Assembly (NCBI RefSeq): GCF_020873915.1
Contig: NZ_JAHWGP010000001.1
Coordinates: forward strand, 310,001 to 374,000
Reading direction: 5' to 3'
From: Streptomyces sp. DH5
Lineage (GTDB): Bacteria; Actinomycetota; Actinomycetes; Streptomycetales; Streptomycetaceae
DNA: 64,000 nt
How positions within the stretch are numbered: the first letter of the stretch is position 1; each line of letters starts with the position of its first letter. This document shows positions 50,607-59,398 of this stretch, piece by piece. The notes beneath the pieces are model-generated. The model did no database searches, was not told where the DNA came from, and saw only the letters and a list, made by a program, of their open reading frames with translations. The position numbers were made by a program, and so were the translations under genes.

Positions 50607-51973
50607 CGCCGTTTCCGATGGGCTGGGACGAGGTGGACCCGGGCCGTCACCCTTTCGACAGGTCGACGGCGGCTCAGGTGGTGCGCTCACTGGGACCCGG
50701 CCGGCGCGTGACACGCCGCCCCGACGTTCCCCGGGGCCACCCGGCACTCCACGAGTGGAGCAGGGGTGAGGGCGACCTGTGGGCCGACGCCATGTCGGCC
50801 GAGCTCAGCCGGCACTACGGCCGGTGGGCTCTGGGCTGGCGGTGGGCGCACGACGAGGGGGACTTCGACGGTGGGCCGGTCGGCCACTGGTGTTGTCCCC
50901 AGCATTCGATCACCACTTCCGAGGAGACACTCGATCGTGTCGTCGCGGCGCTGTGCGAGTGGCGTGAGTGGCTCGAGAGCCTCGCCGGCTGGTTCGACGC
51001 GTATCCGCTGCACCTGGCGGAGATCGAGGACCAGCGGATCCTGTGGGAGAGTGCCGCCCGGAACCTCATCTGGCAGGTGACCGACCGCACGGGCTGCGGC
51101 AGTGGCTGGTACGGACACTGCCGGCAGGTCCTCACCTGGTTCCTCAGCCGCTGGGGAGTCGGGTCCGATGTCGCCCAGCGCCTGGTCGACGAGGCGATCG
51201 GCGGGCGGTTCAAGAGCTGGACCGCCCCCGACATCGTGCTGGTGGACGACATCGCCGAGCAGCTCGCGCTGTCGGTACGGCCAGAGGACGCCGCACGGCC
51301 CGCCGAGCCCTTGCCGGATCACCTGGAACGCTGGCTCACGGTGCGTGCGACCGCCTCGCTGCTGAAGTATCCGGGCGGGGGCCCGGACGGGCCGGTGGTC
51401 CCGACGCGGGACGGCGCGGCGGAAGACATCCGCGCCTTCGACGGCGCCATCGACCGGGAGCGGGCCGAGGGCCTGCTCGCCGCCCTGACACTGGCGCGGG
51501 CGGACGCCCGGCGCGGTGCCGCACTCGACTTCGAGCTGCTCCGCGGCTGGCAGCAGTGCGTCCTCGGCACGCCGCAGCCTCCGCCGTTCCGCAGTCTGCC
51601 CGCCTTCGCCAAGAGGGGGCGGGAACGCTACGGCGTCGGCCCGGAGACGCGCGCCCGGTTGGACGCCTGCCTGGCCGAGAGCGCACCCGGCGGCGGTCGC
51701 CCCCTGCCGCTGACCGGTCGTGCCGCACGCGCCTGTCTCGACGTCTGCTTCTTCCACCCGTTCGACGACGGCAACGCCCGGGCCGCCTTCCTCACCCTGG
51801 TCTTCGTCCTCGCCCGCGAGGGCGTCGCGCTCAACGGAGTCACCCTGCTCCGCCGCTACGCCTTCCGGGCGGACAGTCCGCGCAGCGTGCTGGAGCTCGC
51901 CGCGGCGATCGACGTCCACCTCGCGGCAACCCGCCGCCTCGCGTCCACCGGGGCCGCCCCCGGTCAGCCGTAG
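50591..51973 (+). CDS. Fic-domain protein (nucleotidyl/phosphoryl transferase)
   Basis: A 460-aa protein from GTG 50591. The Fic motif HPFDDGNAR is at residues 389-397 in CFFHPFDDGNARAAFLTLVF, with the catalytic His present. An N-terminal region of about 270 aa is Trp-rich (GRWALGWRWAHDEGDFDGG) with no known domain. No (S/T)xxxE(G/N) inhibitory helix was found by eye, so an external or unusual antitoxin is needed or the Gly-to-Ala change at the end of the motif matters. Fic enzymes AMPylate or otherwise modify proteins. The operon partner may be the small membrane protein. Confidence 0.85.
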   Translation: MHSELTPFPMGWDEVDPGRHPFDRSTAAQVVRSLGPGRRVTRRPDVPRGHPALHEWSRGEGDLWADAMSAELSRHYGRWALGWRWAHDEGDFDGGPVGHWCCPQHSITTSEETLDRVVAALCEWREWLESLAGWFDAYPLHLAEIEDQRILWESAARNLIWQVTDRTGCGSGWYGHCRQVLTWFLSRWGVGSDVAQRLVDEAIGGRFKSWTAPDIVLVDDIAEQLALSVRPEDAARPAEPLPDHLERWLTVRATASLLKYPGGGPDGPVVPTRDGAAEDIRAFDGAIDRERAEGLLAALTLARADARRGAALDFELLRGWQQCVLGTPQPPPFRSLPAFAKRGRERYGVGPETRARLDACLAESAPGGGRPLPLTGRAARACLDVCFFHPFDDGNARAAFLTLVFVLAREGVALNGVTLLRRYAFRADSPRSVLELAAAIDVHLAATRRLASTGAAPGQP

Positions 51974-51991
51974 GCGACCCCACGGGGCCGA

Positions 51992-52023
51992 CGTCGGTGC
52001 TCCGCGCACTCCGGGCACCGACG
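51992..52023. terminator. Bidirectional hairpin between Fic and aminotransferase genes
   Basis: CGTCGGTGC (51992-52000) and GCACCGACG (52015-52023) form a 9-bp stem in the 66-nt convergent gap. Confidence 0.7.
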
Positions 52024-52039
52024 GGGCTCCCGAGGGCCC

Positions 52040-53248
52040 CTACTGCCGGTAGCCGCTCAGGAAGCGGCCGATGCGGCCGATCGCCGTCTCCAGGACGTCC
52101 GCGTGGGGGAGGGTGAGGATGCGGAAGTGGTCGGGGGAGGGCCAGTTGAAGCCGGTGCCCTGGACGACCTGGATCTTCTCCCGGAGCAGCAGGTCGAGGA
52201 CGAACCTCTCGTCGTCGTGGATGCGGTGCACCTTCGGGTCCAGGCGCGCGAACGCGTACAGCGCGCCCTTCGGCTTCACGCAGCTCACGCCGGGGATCTC
52301 GTTCAGCTTCTCCCAGGCGACGTCCCGCTGTTCGCGCAGCCTGCCGCCCGGCGCGGTCAGTTCACGGATCGACTGCCGTCCGCCGAGGGCGGCCTGGATG
52401 GCGTACTGGGCGGGCGCGTTGGCGCACAGCCGCATGGAGGCCAGCATGGTCAGGCCCTCGAGGTAGTCCTTGGCGTGCTGCTTCGGGCCGGTGACCACCA
52501 GCCAGCCCGAGCGGAAGCCCGCCACGCGGTAGGTCTTGGACAGGCCGCAGAAGGTGAGGACGACCAGGTCGGGGGCGAGGGCGGCGGCCGAGTGGTGCAC
52601 GGCGTCGTCGTAGAGGATCTGGTCGTAGATCTCGTCGGCGAGGACCATCAGGCCGTGGCGGCGGGCCAGGTCGAGGATGCCCTCGACGATCTCCTTCGGG
52701 TAGACCGCGCCGGTCGGGTTGTTGGGGTTGATGATGACCACGGCCCTGGTGCGGTCGGTGATCTTCGCGGCCATGTCGTCCAGGTCCGGGTACCAGTCGG
52801 CCTGTTCGTCGCAGAGGTAGTGGACCGCCTTGCCGCCGGAGAGAGTGGTCACCGCCGTCCAGAGGGGGAAGTCCGGGGCGGGGATGAGGATTTCGTCGCC
52901 GTCCTCCAGCAGTGCCTGCACGGCCATGGACACCAGCTCGGAGACGCCGTTGCCGAGGAAGACGTCGTCGACGTCGACCTCCAGGCCCAGCGTCTGGTAG
53001 CGCTGGGCGACCGCGCGGCGGGCGGAGAGGACACCGCGGGAGTCGGTGTAGCCGTGTGCCCGGGGGAGCATGCGGATCATGTCCTGGAGGATCTCCTCCG
53101 GCGCCTCGAAGCCGAACAGGGCCGGGTTGCCGGTGTTCAGGCGCAGCACGCTGTGCCCCGCCTCCTCCAGGGCGTTGGCGTGCTCGATCACCGGACCGCG
53201 GATCTCGTAACAGACCTCGCTGAGCTTGCTCGACTGCCGGAACTCCAT
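52040..53248 (-). CDS. Class I/II PLP-dependent aminotransferase (alanine-type)
   Basis: A 402-aa AlaA-like enzyme. Conserved parts are NTGNPALFGFEAPEEILQDM, NGVSELVSMAVQALLEDGDE, the PLP-contacting NPNNPTGAVYPKEIV and the catalytic Lys in SKTYRVAGFRSGW. ATG 53248 is preceded by GGAGG. It probably makes alanine from pyruvate and glutamate. It is divergent from the HxlR regulator across a shared operator region. Confidence 0.9.
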   Translation of the reverse strand: MEFRQSSKLSEVCYEIRGPVIEHANALEEAGHSVLRLNTGNPALFGFEAPEEILQDMIRMLPRAHGYTDSRGVLSARRAVAQRYQTLGLEVDVDDVFLGNGVSELVSMAVQALLEDGDEILIPAPDFPLWTAVTTLSGGKAVHYLCDEQADWYPDLDDMAAKITDRTRAVVIINPNNPTGAVYPKEIVEGILDLARRHGLMVLADEIYDQILYDDAVHHSAAALAPDLVVLTFCGLSKTYRVAGFRSGWLVVTGPKQHAKDYLEGLTMLASMRLCANAPAQYAIQAALGGRQSIRELTAPGGRLREQRDVAWEKLNEIPGVSCVKPKGALYAFARLDPKVHRIHDDERFVLDLLLREKIQVVQGTGFNWPSPDHFRILTLPHADVLETAIGRIGRFLSGYRQ

Positions 53249-53272
53249 GCGCCCCTCCGGATTCTGGTGTTG

Positions 53273-53307
53273 CTTGGTTTTACCAAGTGGAAGCTTGGAA
53301 AGTCCAA
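53273..53307. promoter_or_regulatory. Four alternating CTTGG/CCAAG half-sites
   Basis: CTTGG (53273-53277), CCAAG (53283-53287), CTTGG (53294-53298) and CCAA (53304-53307) form overlapping inverted repeats at near 10-11 bp steps in the divergent intergenic region. The last pair also reads TTGGAaagTCCAA. They are a likely HxlR operator covering the promoters of both genes. Confidence 0.7.
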
Positions 53308-53329
53308 CGACATGTCTAGACTGCGTCGC

Positions 53330-53959
53330 ATGTCACCACGCCGAAGCTACGACCAGTACTGTTCCGCCGCCCGCGCGCTCGACGCCGTCGGCGACCGCTG
53401 GACGCTGCTGATCGTCCGCGAACTCCTCGCCGGCCCGCGGCGCTACACCGACCTGCACGCGGACCTGCCGGGCGTCAGCACGGACATGCTGGCCTCGCGG
53501 CTGAAGGACATGGAGCGCGACGGTCTCGCCACCCGCCGCAGGCTGCCCCCGCCCGGGGCGGCCTACGTCTACGAACTCACCGCCCGCGGCACCGCGTTGC
53601 TGCCCGTCCTCCAGGCCCTCGGCGCCTGGGGCGAGGCGGAACTGGGGGAGCGGCGCCCCACGGACGCGGTCCGCGCCCACTGGTTCGCGCTGCCCCTGCT
53701 GCGCGCCCTGGGGGACGAGACGGGACTCGTCGAAGTCCGGCTAGACGAGGGGGTGTTCCACGTGCACGCCGGTGCCGCTGCCGGACCCGTCTACGGGGAC
53801 GGCCCCGCCCCGGGCGAACCCGACGCCCGGCTCTCCCTGGACACCGGCACCTGCACGGCGATCGGCCGCGGCGAACTGACGCTGGCCGACGCGGTCCGCG
53901 CGGGACGGGTCGGGGTGACGGGTGACACTCCGCTGGCCAAGGAGTTGCGGGAGAGGTGA
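53330..53959 (+). CDS. HxlR-family transcriptional regulator
   Basis: A 209-aa winged-helix regulator. The HxlR domain has YDQYCSAARALDAVGDRWTL, LIVRELLAGPRRYTDLH, LPGVSTDMLASRLKDMERDG and YVYELTARGTALLPVLQALG. A C-terminal extension of ~90 aa contains an effector-like SCP2-type region. ATG 53330 is chosen because TAGACT (53316-53321) would place transcription start at or near it (leaderless); an ATG at 53312 is possible. It probably controls itself and the aminotransferase. Confidence 0.88.
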   Translation: MSPRRSYDQYCSAARALDAVGDRWTLLIVRELLAGPRRYTDLHADLPGVSTDMLASRLKDMERDGLATRRRLPPPGAAYVYELTARGTALLPVLQALGAWGEAELGERRPTDAVRAHWFALPLLRALGDETGLVEVRLDEGVFHVHAGAAAGPVYGDGPAPGEPDARLSLDTGTCTAIGRGELTLADAVRAGRVGVTGDTPLAKELRER

Positions 53960-53966
53960 GGAAAAG

Positions 53967-53995
53967 CGGAAGGCCCGCACGGAGCGGGCCTTCCG
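53967..53995. terminator. Bidirectional terminator
   Basis: CGGAAGGCCCGC (53967-53978) and GCGGGCCTTCCG (53984-53995) form a perfect 12-bp stem with a 5-nt loop between the convergent HxlR and secreted-protein genes. Confidence 0.9.
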
Positions 53996-54012
53996 AGGGG
54001 GGAATCGGGGTG

Positions 54013-54822
54013 TCACGCCGTCGGCGGCACCCCGGGCGGACGCCCGGAACCCCTCGTCAGGCGGTAGCCGGCGACACCGGCGAGCGCGGCCAGCGCGCCG
54101 CCCGCGGCGGTCCAGATCCAGCGGTCGGACCACCAGCCGGAGGTCCAGCCGTCCTCCGGTTCCAGGCCGGCCAGGACGGCGGTGGGCGAGTCGTCGTCCT
54201 CCGCCAGGTCCTGCTCGGCCGGGGTCGCGATGCCCGGCACCAGCGGCTCGGACAGCGTGCCGTCCACCGCCGCCGCGCCGCCCATGTCCTTCGACTCGAC
54301 CCGCAGTTCGGCGGAGACGGGCTGGCCCAGGTCGGACGTCGACAGCCGCAGCGCGGTCAGGCGCACGTAGTAGGTGCCCGGCAACGGGTCGTCGGCCCAC
54401 GGCTCCGACCAGGCGCGGACCGTGCGCAGCACGCACTCCAGCTCCACCGAGGGCGCGTCGGTGCCCGCGGTGCGGATCTGCGCCCCGTACTGGCAGGCCT
54501 GGCGGCGGCGCAGACCGTCGTACACGTCGACCTGCCAGGTCTCGGCCGCGTGGCTCTCCGGCAGCTTCACCGTCGCCCGCACCGTGGGGCGCTGTCCGGC
54601 GTCCGCGGGGAACGACCAGTACAGGTAGTCGCCCGTGGAGGCGCGCGCGGTGGCGGTCCGCCCCTGCTCGACCTCCGTCGCGGTACGGAAGGACGTGCCC
54701 GCGCGGGTGGGGCCCTCACCCTCCCCGGACGCCTCCGGGGAGGGCGAGGAGTCGGCCGCCGCGGGGGCCGCGGCCAGTCCGAGCGTCAGCAGGGCTGCGC
54801 CCAGCACACGTATGGCGCGCAT
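54013..54822 (-). CDS. Secreted, membrane-anchored partner of the VWA protein
   Basis: A 269-aa exported protein. The signal peptide (RVLGAALLTLGLAAAPAAA) ends near residue 24. The extracellular part contains an Ig-like or bacterial pre-peptidase C-type beta region (GDYLYWSFPADAGQRPTVRA, LPGTYYVRLTALRLS). One C-terminal helix (WTAAGGALAALAGVAGYRL) is followed by an Arg-rich tail. The start overlaps the stop of the VWA gene by one base (TGATG), so the two are translated together. Confidence 0.75.
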   Translation of the reverse strand: MRAIRVLGAALLTLGLAAAPAAADSSPSPEASGEGEGPTRAGTSFRTATEVEQGRTATARASTGDYLYWSFPADAGQRPTVRATVKLPESHAAETWQVDVYDGLRRRQACQYGAQIRTAGTDAPSVELECVLRTVRAWSEPWADDPLPGTYYVRLTALRLSTSDLGQPVSAELRVESKDMGGAAAVDGTLSEPLVPGIATPAEQDLAEDDDSPTAVLAGLEPEDGWTSGWWSDRWIWTAAGGALAALAGVAGYRLTRGSGRPPGVPPTA

Positions 54823-56099
54823 CAGTGGGTCCTCCAGACAGCGAACCGCCAGCGGGACAGCCAGCCCCAGAGCAGACCGGCGACGAAACCGGTCACGATC
54901 AGCGCGCCGAGCAGCCACCAGCCCCGGCCGAGACCGAAGGACGCCACGTCACTCGCGCCGTCCGGGCCGTCCACGACGTCGACGGTCAGTTCCAGCGGGA
55001 GACCGGGGGTGGTCTTCACCCCGGAGTCCGCCGAGAAGGAGTGGGTCACCGCCAGGCACACCACCTCGGCGGCCGGCTTGTCGCCGTCGCCGTCGTCGTC
55101 CCGCTCCGGCTTCGGATAGCGCAGGCCGGTGGAGAGGACGTCCGTACGGCCGTTCCCCGCGGCCTCGCCCCGCACGATCTCCCGGCCGTGCACCGTGACG
55201 GCCCGCAGCAGCACGCCGTGGTCCGGACGCACCGCCCGGTCCGCCGCCACGCTCACCGAGGCCCGCAGTTCCTGCCCGGCGAACAGCTCCACCCGGTACC
55301 AGCGCTGCTGCCCGAACTCCTCGCGGTCGGTGTAGAGACCGGACTCCACCGCGGGCGCCTTCGCGCACGAGTCGGCGCCCCGCACCGCCACCGGGGTCAC
55401 CACCGGCTCGGCCGCCCGGTCCACCAGTTCGTTGACCCGGTCGGTGAGTTCGTCCTGGTGCTCGACCGAGGCGTACGTACCGCCGGTCGCCTCCGCGATG
55501 CAGCTGAGCTGCCGGCTGAGCTTGGCGCTCGGGACCAGGCCCAGGGTGTCGATGGTCAGGCCGATGCCCTTGGCCGCGATCTCCCGGGCCACCTCGCACG
55601 GGTCGAGCGGGGCGCAGGTGTCCTCGCCGTCACTGATCAGAACGATGCGCTTGGAGCCGTCGCCGTCCCCGAGGTCGTCGGCGGCCTTCAGCAGCGCCGG
55701 GCCGATGGGGGTCCATCCGGTCGGCACTAGCGTGGCCACCGCGGTCTTGGCCTCGGTGCGGTCCAGCGGGCCGACCGGGTAGAGCTGGGCGGTGTCCTTG
55801 CAGCCCTCCTTGCGGTCGTCACCGGCGTAGTCGGCGCCGAGCGTCCGGATGCCCAGTTCGACCTCCTCCGGTGTCGCGTCCAGCACCTCGTTGAACGCCT
55901 GCTTCGCCGCCGCCATCCGGGACTGGCCGTCGATGTCCTTGGCCCGCATCGAGCCGCTCACGTCGAGGAGCAGGTTGACCTTGGGCGCGTCCCGGCCCGT
56001 GGGTTCGTCGGCGGCCGCCCCGGCCGGGAAGGCGAGCCCGGCCGTCAGTGCGGCGAGCAGGACGCAGGCGCCTGCCACCGGCCGTTTTCTTCTGATCAT
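54822..56099 (-). CDS. Secreted VWA-domain protein with C-terminal membrane anchor
   Basis: A 425-aa protein. The signal peptide precedes a von Willebrand A domain with intact MIDAS motif DVSGSM near residue 46, Thr in TGWTPIG, and Asp in LISDGEDTCAPLD. A beta-rich domain and a C-terminal helix (WWLLGALIVTGFVAGLLWG) follow. It likely forms a metal-dependent adhesion or assembly complex at the cell surface with the co-translated downstream gene. Target unknown. Confidence 0.88.
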   Translation of the reverse strand: MIRRKRPVAGACVLLAALTAGLAFPAGAAADEPTGRDAPKVNLLLDVSGSMRAKDIDGQSRMAAAKQAFNEVLDATPEEVELGIRTLGADYAGDDRKEGCKDTAQLYPVGPLDRTEAKTAVATLVPTGWTPIGPALLKAADDLGDGDGSKRIVLISDGEDTCAPLDPCEVAREIAAKGIGLTIDTLGLVPSAKLSRQLSCIAEATGGTYASVEHQDELTDRVNELVDRAAEPVVTPVAVRGADSCAKAPAVESGLYTDREEFGQQRWYRVELFAGQELRASVSVAADRAVRPDHGVLLRAVTVHGREIVRGEAAGNGRTDVLSTGLRYPKPERDDDGDGDKPAAEVVCLAVTHSFSADSGVKTTPGLPLELTVDVVDGPDGASDVASFGLGRGWWLLGALIVTGFVAGLLWGWLSRWRFAVWRTH

Positions 56100-56144
56100 C
56101 GGCGGATCCTATTGATCCGGCGTGCCGCGCTCCAAAACGGGGTG

Positions 56145-57650
56145 TCAAAGGGGCCCGTCCTGGAAGGGATTGGGCAGTTCCGCCCACTGGTCCCCGGCCG
56201 TGCGCGGTGACAGCCGCATCAGCGTCAGCGCCTTCGCCGGCAGCGGCTCACCGGTCAGCGCGGCCAGGTCCGGGGTGCGCGGCAGCTCCCGCGCCGCGCT
56301 CTCCAGCGCCGTCCGCAGCACCGGCCCCGACCCCGCCGTCCCCGCCAGCGCACCCGCCACCAGCGAGCCGAACAGCTTGCGCCGCAGAGTGCGCTCGTCG
56401 TCGGTGACCATGTGGGCGGGCAGCTCGGGGAGCGGGACACCGTGCCGGGCCAGCCGCGCCGGGCCCACCCGCAGATCGGCCAGGTCGCGATAGACCAGCC
56501 GCACCGGATCCCCGTCCGCCGACAGCACCACGAGCAGGTTCTGACCGTGCGCCTCCAGCGCCACCCCCAGGTCCAGCAACCGCAGCCCGACGGTCAGGGC
56601 GAGCGTGGTGAAACGGCTCAGCCAGGCAGGTGAGTCGGGCAGTTCGGTGGTCGTCAGCGCCGCCACCGGCACGACCTGCTCCCCGTCCGCCGCGTACACC
56701 CCGGGCGACTCGCGCAGCACCGCCGCGAGATCGGGCGACCCGGCCGCCACCGCGCCCAGCGTGCGGGTGATGTGCAGCAGTCCGTCCGTCCGCTCCGCCA
56801 CCGCCTCCCCGAAGTCCGACAGCACCGCCGAGGCGGCGACCGAACCCAGCGAGATGTCCCGCACCGAGGACGTCAGCCGGGCGCTCAGCGCCGTCTTGAC
56901 GTGCGGCCCGTCCGGCAGCGCGAGGGTGCGCAGCGCCATCAGCGGATGCGCCGGGAGCCGCCCCCCACCCGTCCGCTTCAACACGTGGGCCGCCTGCCAG
57001 GGATGCACCGGGACGAGCAGCCGCCCCGCCTCCCGCAGCCACCGCGGCCACACCCCCGTCACCAGGCACTCCCCGGCCGGCACCGGCATCAGTCCCAGTT
57101 CCACCACCGGCCGGTGCTCGGGCCCGTAGGCGAGCTGCTCCGCCACCGAGAAGCCGGGCCGGGAACGGCAGTTGGGGTGGAACGGGTGCCCGTCGGTCAC
57201 CCGCTGCTCCCACTCCCAGTCCCGCACCGGCCACTCCCGCGGGGGAGAGTCCCGCCCCGCCCGCGACAGCGCCAACGACGCCACACTGTGCCCGAGTTCG
57301 GCGGCGAACACCGCCGAGTGCGGTACGGCCAGCTCCGTCATCAGCCGCGCCGGGTCGTCGTACGCCGTCCCGTCCAGCCGTACGGCGGTGACGTGGGCGC
57401 CGGTCGCGTACGGGTCGGACCGCGGCCCGCACAGCAGGCGCCCGTCCGCCAGCCGCAGGGTGAGCCCGTCGCCACCCGGTTCACGGCGCGCCACCCAGGG
57501 CAGCGGCTCGTGCGCGAGACCGCGCCACAGCCGGGTCAGCACGGCCGCGCGGGCACCGGGAAGCCCGCCCGCGTACCCGGCGACGAGACCGGACCGTACG
57601 GAGGCCAGCTCGTCGGCGACCTCGGCCTCGGCGGTGGGGGGACGGTGCAC
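56145..57650 (-). CDS. IucA/IucC-family NIS siderophore synthetase 1
   Basis: A 501-aa NRPS-independent siderophore synthetase. Family motifs are GHPFHPNCRSRPGF, VPVHPWQAAHVL, KTALSARLTSSVRDISLG, VALEAHGQNLLVVL and RDLADLRVG, with a FhuF-like C-terminal part. GTG 57650 has GAGGAGA about 8 nt upstream and leaves room for divergent promoters; an ATG at 57707 is the alternative. These enzymes condense citrate or a dicarboxylate with amines. No decarboxylase, monooxygenase or transporter is adjacent. Confidence 0.9.
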   Translation of the reverse strand: MHRPPTAEAEVADELASVRSGLVAGYAGGLPGARAAVLTRLWRGLAHEPLPWVARREPGGDGLTLRLADGRLLCGPRSDPYATGAHVTAVRLDGTAYDDPARLMTELAVPHSAVFAAELGHSVASLALSRAGRDSPPREWPVRDWEWEQRVTDGHPFHPNCRSRPGFSVAEQLAYGPEHRPVVELGLMPVPAGECLVTGVWPRWLREAGRLLVPVHPWQAAHVLKRTGGGRLPAHPLMALRTLALPDGPHVKTALSARLTSSVRDISLGSVAASAVLSDFGEAVAERTDGLLHITRTLGAVAAGSPDLAAVLRESPGVYAADGEQVVPVAALTTTELPDSPAWLSRFTTLALTVGLRLLDLGVALEAHGQNLLVVLSADGDPVRLVYRDLADLRVGPARLARHGVPLPELPAHMVTDDERTLRRKLFGSLVAGALAGTAGSGPVLRTALESAARELPRTPDLAALTGEPLPAKALTLMRLSPRTAGDQWAELPNPFQDGPL

Positions 57651-57748
57651 GGGCGGTCTCCTCGGGTACGTACGGAACGCGACGAACGGGGGGACGACGA
57701 CAGACATACTGATCGTCTCCGCCGGACAGACGTAGGGAACCAGAACGC

Positions 57749-59317
57749 GTGGACCTCATGCCCCCGCCCGCAGACGACCAGGCGGCGAGCCGCGCCGGCC
57801 CGGCCGGACGTGCCGACGCCTACGCGGCCGTACCGCTGCTGAACTGCCTGCTGCGCGAAGTGGCCGAGCCCTTGCCCGGACCGGAGCCGCCCGGGGACGG
57901 GAACGTTCGCCGGACGTACCGGCTCCCCGGTACGGGCCGGCTGCTGAGGGTGTACGGCACCCGCCGCCCCGCCGCACCCGAGGTGCTCACCGCGGACGCC
58001 TGGCACCGCCTCGGCCACCCCGAACTGGTCGAACTCGTCGCAGGGGAACTGCGCCGGCACACCGGCCTGTCCAACCACGAACTGCCCGCCGAGATGCTCG
58101 ACAGCCGGGACGCGGTGGCCGCCCTGCTCGATGCCCGTGCGCGGGCCGCCCCGCCCGCCGACCCCTACCTGCGCTCCGAGCAGTCCCTGCTCACCGGCCA
58201 CCCCCATCACCCCGCCCCGAAGGCGAGGGGCGGCGGCCCCGCGGCCCGCTGGCTGCCCTACGCGCCCGAGGCACACGCCCGCTTCCCGCTGACGCTGCTG
58301 GCACTGCGCGAGGACACGGTGGTGGAGGAGGGCGACACCGCCGCCCTCGACCGTCTGGGCACCGCCCCACCCGGCTACCGCCTGCTGCCCGCGCACCCCT
58401 GGCAACTCGACCTCGCCGCCCGCGACCTCGCCCCCGCCTTCGCCGACGGCCGCCTCCTCCGGCTGGGCACGACCGCCTTCCCGGTGTGGCCCACCGCGGC
58501 GATCCGCACCGTGTACGCGCCCGACGACGACCTGTTCCTCAAGTTCAGCCTCGACGTGCGCATCACCAACGACATCCGCCGGCTGTGGCGTCACGACCTG
58601 CGGAGGCTGCACGGGACCGACACGGCCGTGCGCCGCGCCTTCGCCGCGTTCGACGGCCCGGCGGCCCCCGCCTGGCTCAGCGACCGGGGCCACCGCACCG
58701 CGGACTTCGCCTTCGAACAACTGGCCGTCGTCGTCCGCGACGGACTGCGCGGCCACGTCGTGCCGGGTGCGACCCCCTGCCTCGCGGCGGCGCTGGCCGA
58801 GGGCTTCGACGGGAGCCCCCTCGCCGGCACCACCCGTCCGGCGCAGTGGTGGGAGAGCTACCTGGACCGCGTGGTCCCCCCGCCCCTGACGGCCTTCGCC
58901 GAGCACGGCGTCGTCCTGGAGGCCCACCTGCAGAACACCCTGATCGCGATCGGCCCGGACGGCATGCCCGTGCAGGCCCTCTTCCGGGACGCCGAGGGCG
59001 TCAAGCTCCTCCCGGAGGCATCCGGGACGGCGTCGCCGCCCACGGTGTCCCGGGCGGCCGGCTGGGAACGCCTGGTGTACTGCCTGGTCGTCAACCACCT
59101 CATGGAGATCGCCGCCGCCCTGGCCGAACACCACCCCGGCCTCGACCCCTGGCCGGCCGTCCGCCGGGAACTGGCCCGCCACGACCTCCCCGAGATGCCC
59201 GCCCTCCTCGGCGCCCCGACCCTCCCCGCCAAGACCAACCTCCTCCTGCGCTGGACGGCGGCGGACGGCGCCGCCGCCCGCTACCGGCCGCTGCCGAGTC
59301 CACTGGCCGCCGGGTGA
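57749..59317 (+). CDS. IucA/IucC-family NIS siderophore synthetase 2
   Basis: A 522-aa second NIS synthetase. It contains GHPHHPAPKARGG, LLPAHPWQLDLAA, FLKFSLDVRITNDIRRLW and VLEAHLQNTLIAIG, with FRDAEGVKL. It is more divergent from the first than a recent duplicate. GTG 57749 is preceded by AGGGAA. The divergent pair has a short intergenic region without an evident iron box, unlike classic desferrioxamine or aerobactin loci, so control or function may differ. Confidence 0.9.
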   Translation: MDLMPPPADDQAASRAGPAGRADAYAAVPLLNCLLREVAEPLPGPEPPGDGNVRRTYRLPGTGRLLRVYGTRRPAAPEVLTADAWHRLGHPELVELVAGELRRHTGLSNHELPAEMLDSRDAVAALLDARARAAPPADPYLRSEQSLLTGHPHHPAPKARGGGPAARWLPYAPEAHARFPLTLLALREDTVVEEGDTAALDRLGTAPPGYRLLPAHPWQLDLAARDLAPAFADGRLLRLGTTAFPVWPTAAIRTVYAPDDDLFLKFSLDVRITNDIRRLWRHDLRRLHGTDTAVRRAFAAFDGPAAPAWLSDRGHRTADFAFEQLAVVVRDGLRGHVVPGATPCLAAALAEGFDGSPLAGTTRPAQWWESYLDRVVPPPLTAFAEHGVVLEAHLQNTLIAIGPDGMPVQALFRDAEGVKLLPEASGTASPPTVSRAAGWERLVYCLVVNHLMEIAAALAEHHPGLDPWPAVRRELARHDLPEMPALLGAPTLPAKTNLLLRWTAADGAAARYRPLPSPLAAG

Positions 59318-59398
59318 GGACGAACAGGCGACAACCCGGCGCGTGCCCCACACTCTGAGAGGAGACTGCCGGCGGATCGCGCCCGAGGAGGCGTGCTT

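Noticed and set aside
57651-57748. Iron box between the NIS synthetase genes
   Set aside because: No sequence near the 19-bp consensus was found, so none is annotated.
59318-59398. Mn-sensing (yybP-ykoY) riboswitch upstream of the TerC gene
   Set aside because: Only 81 bases are available and no conserved helix core was seen.
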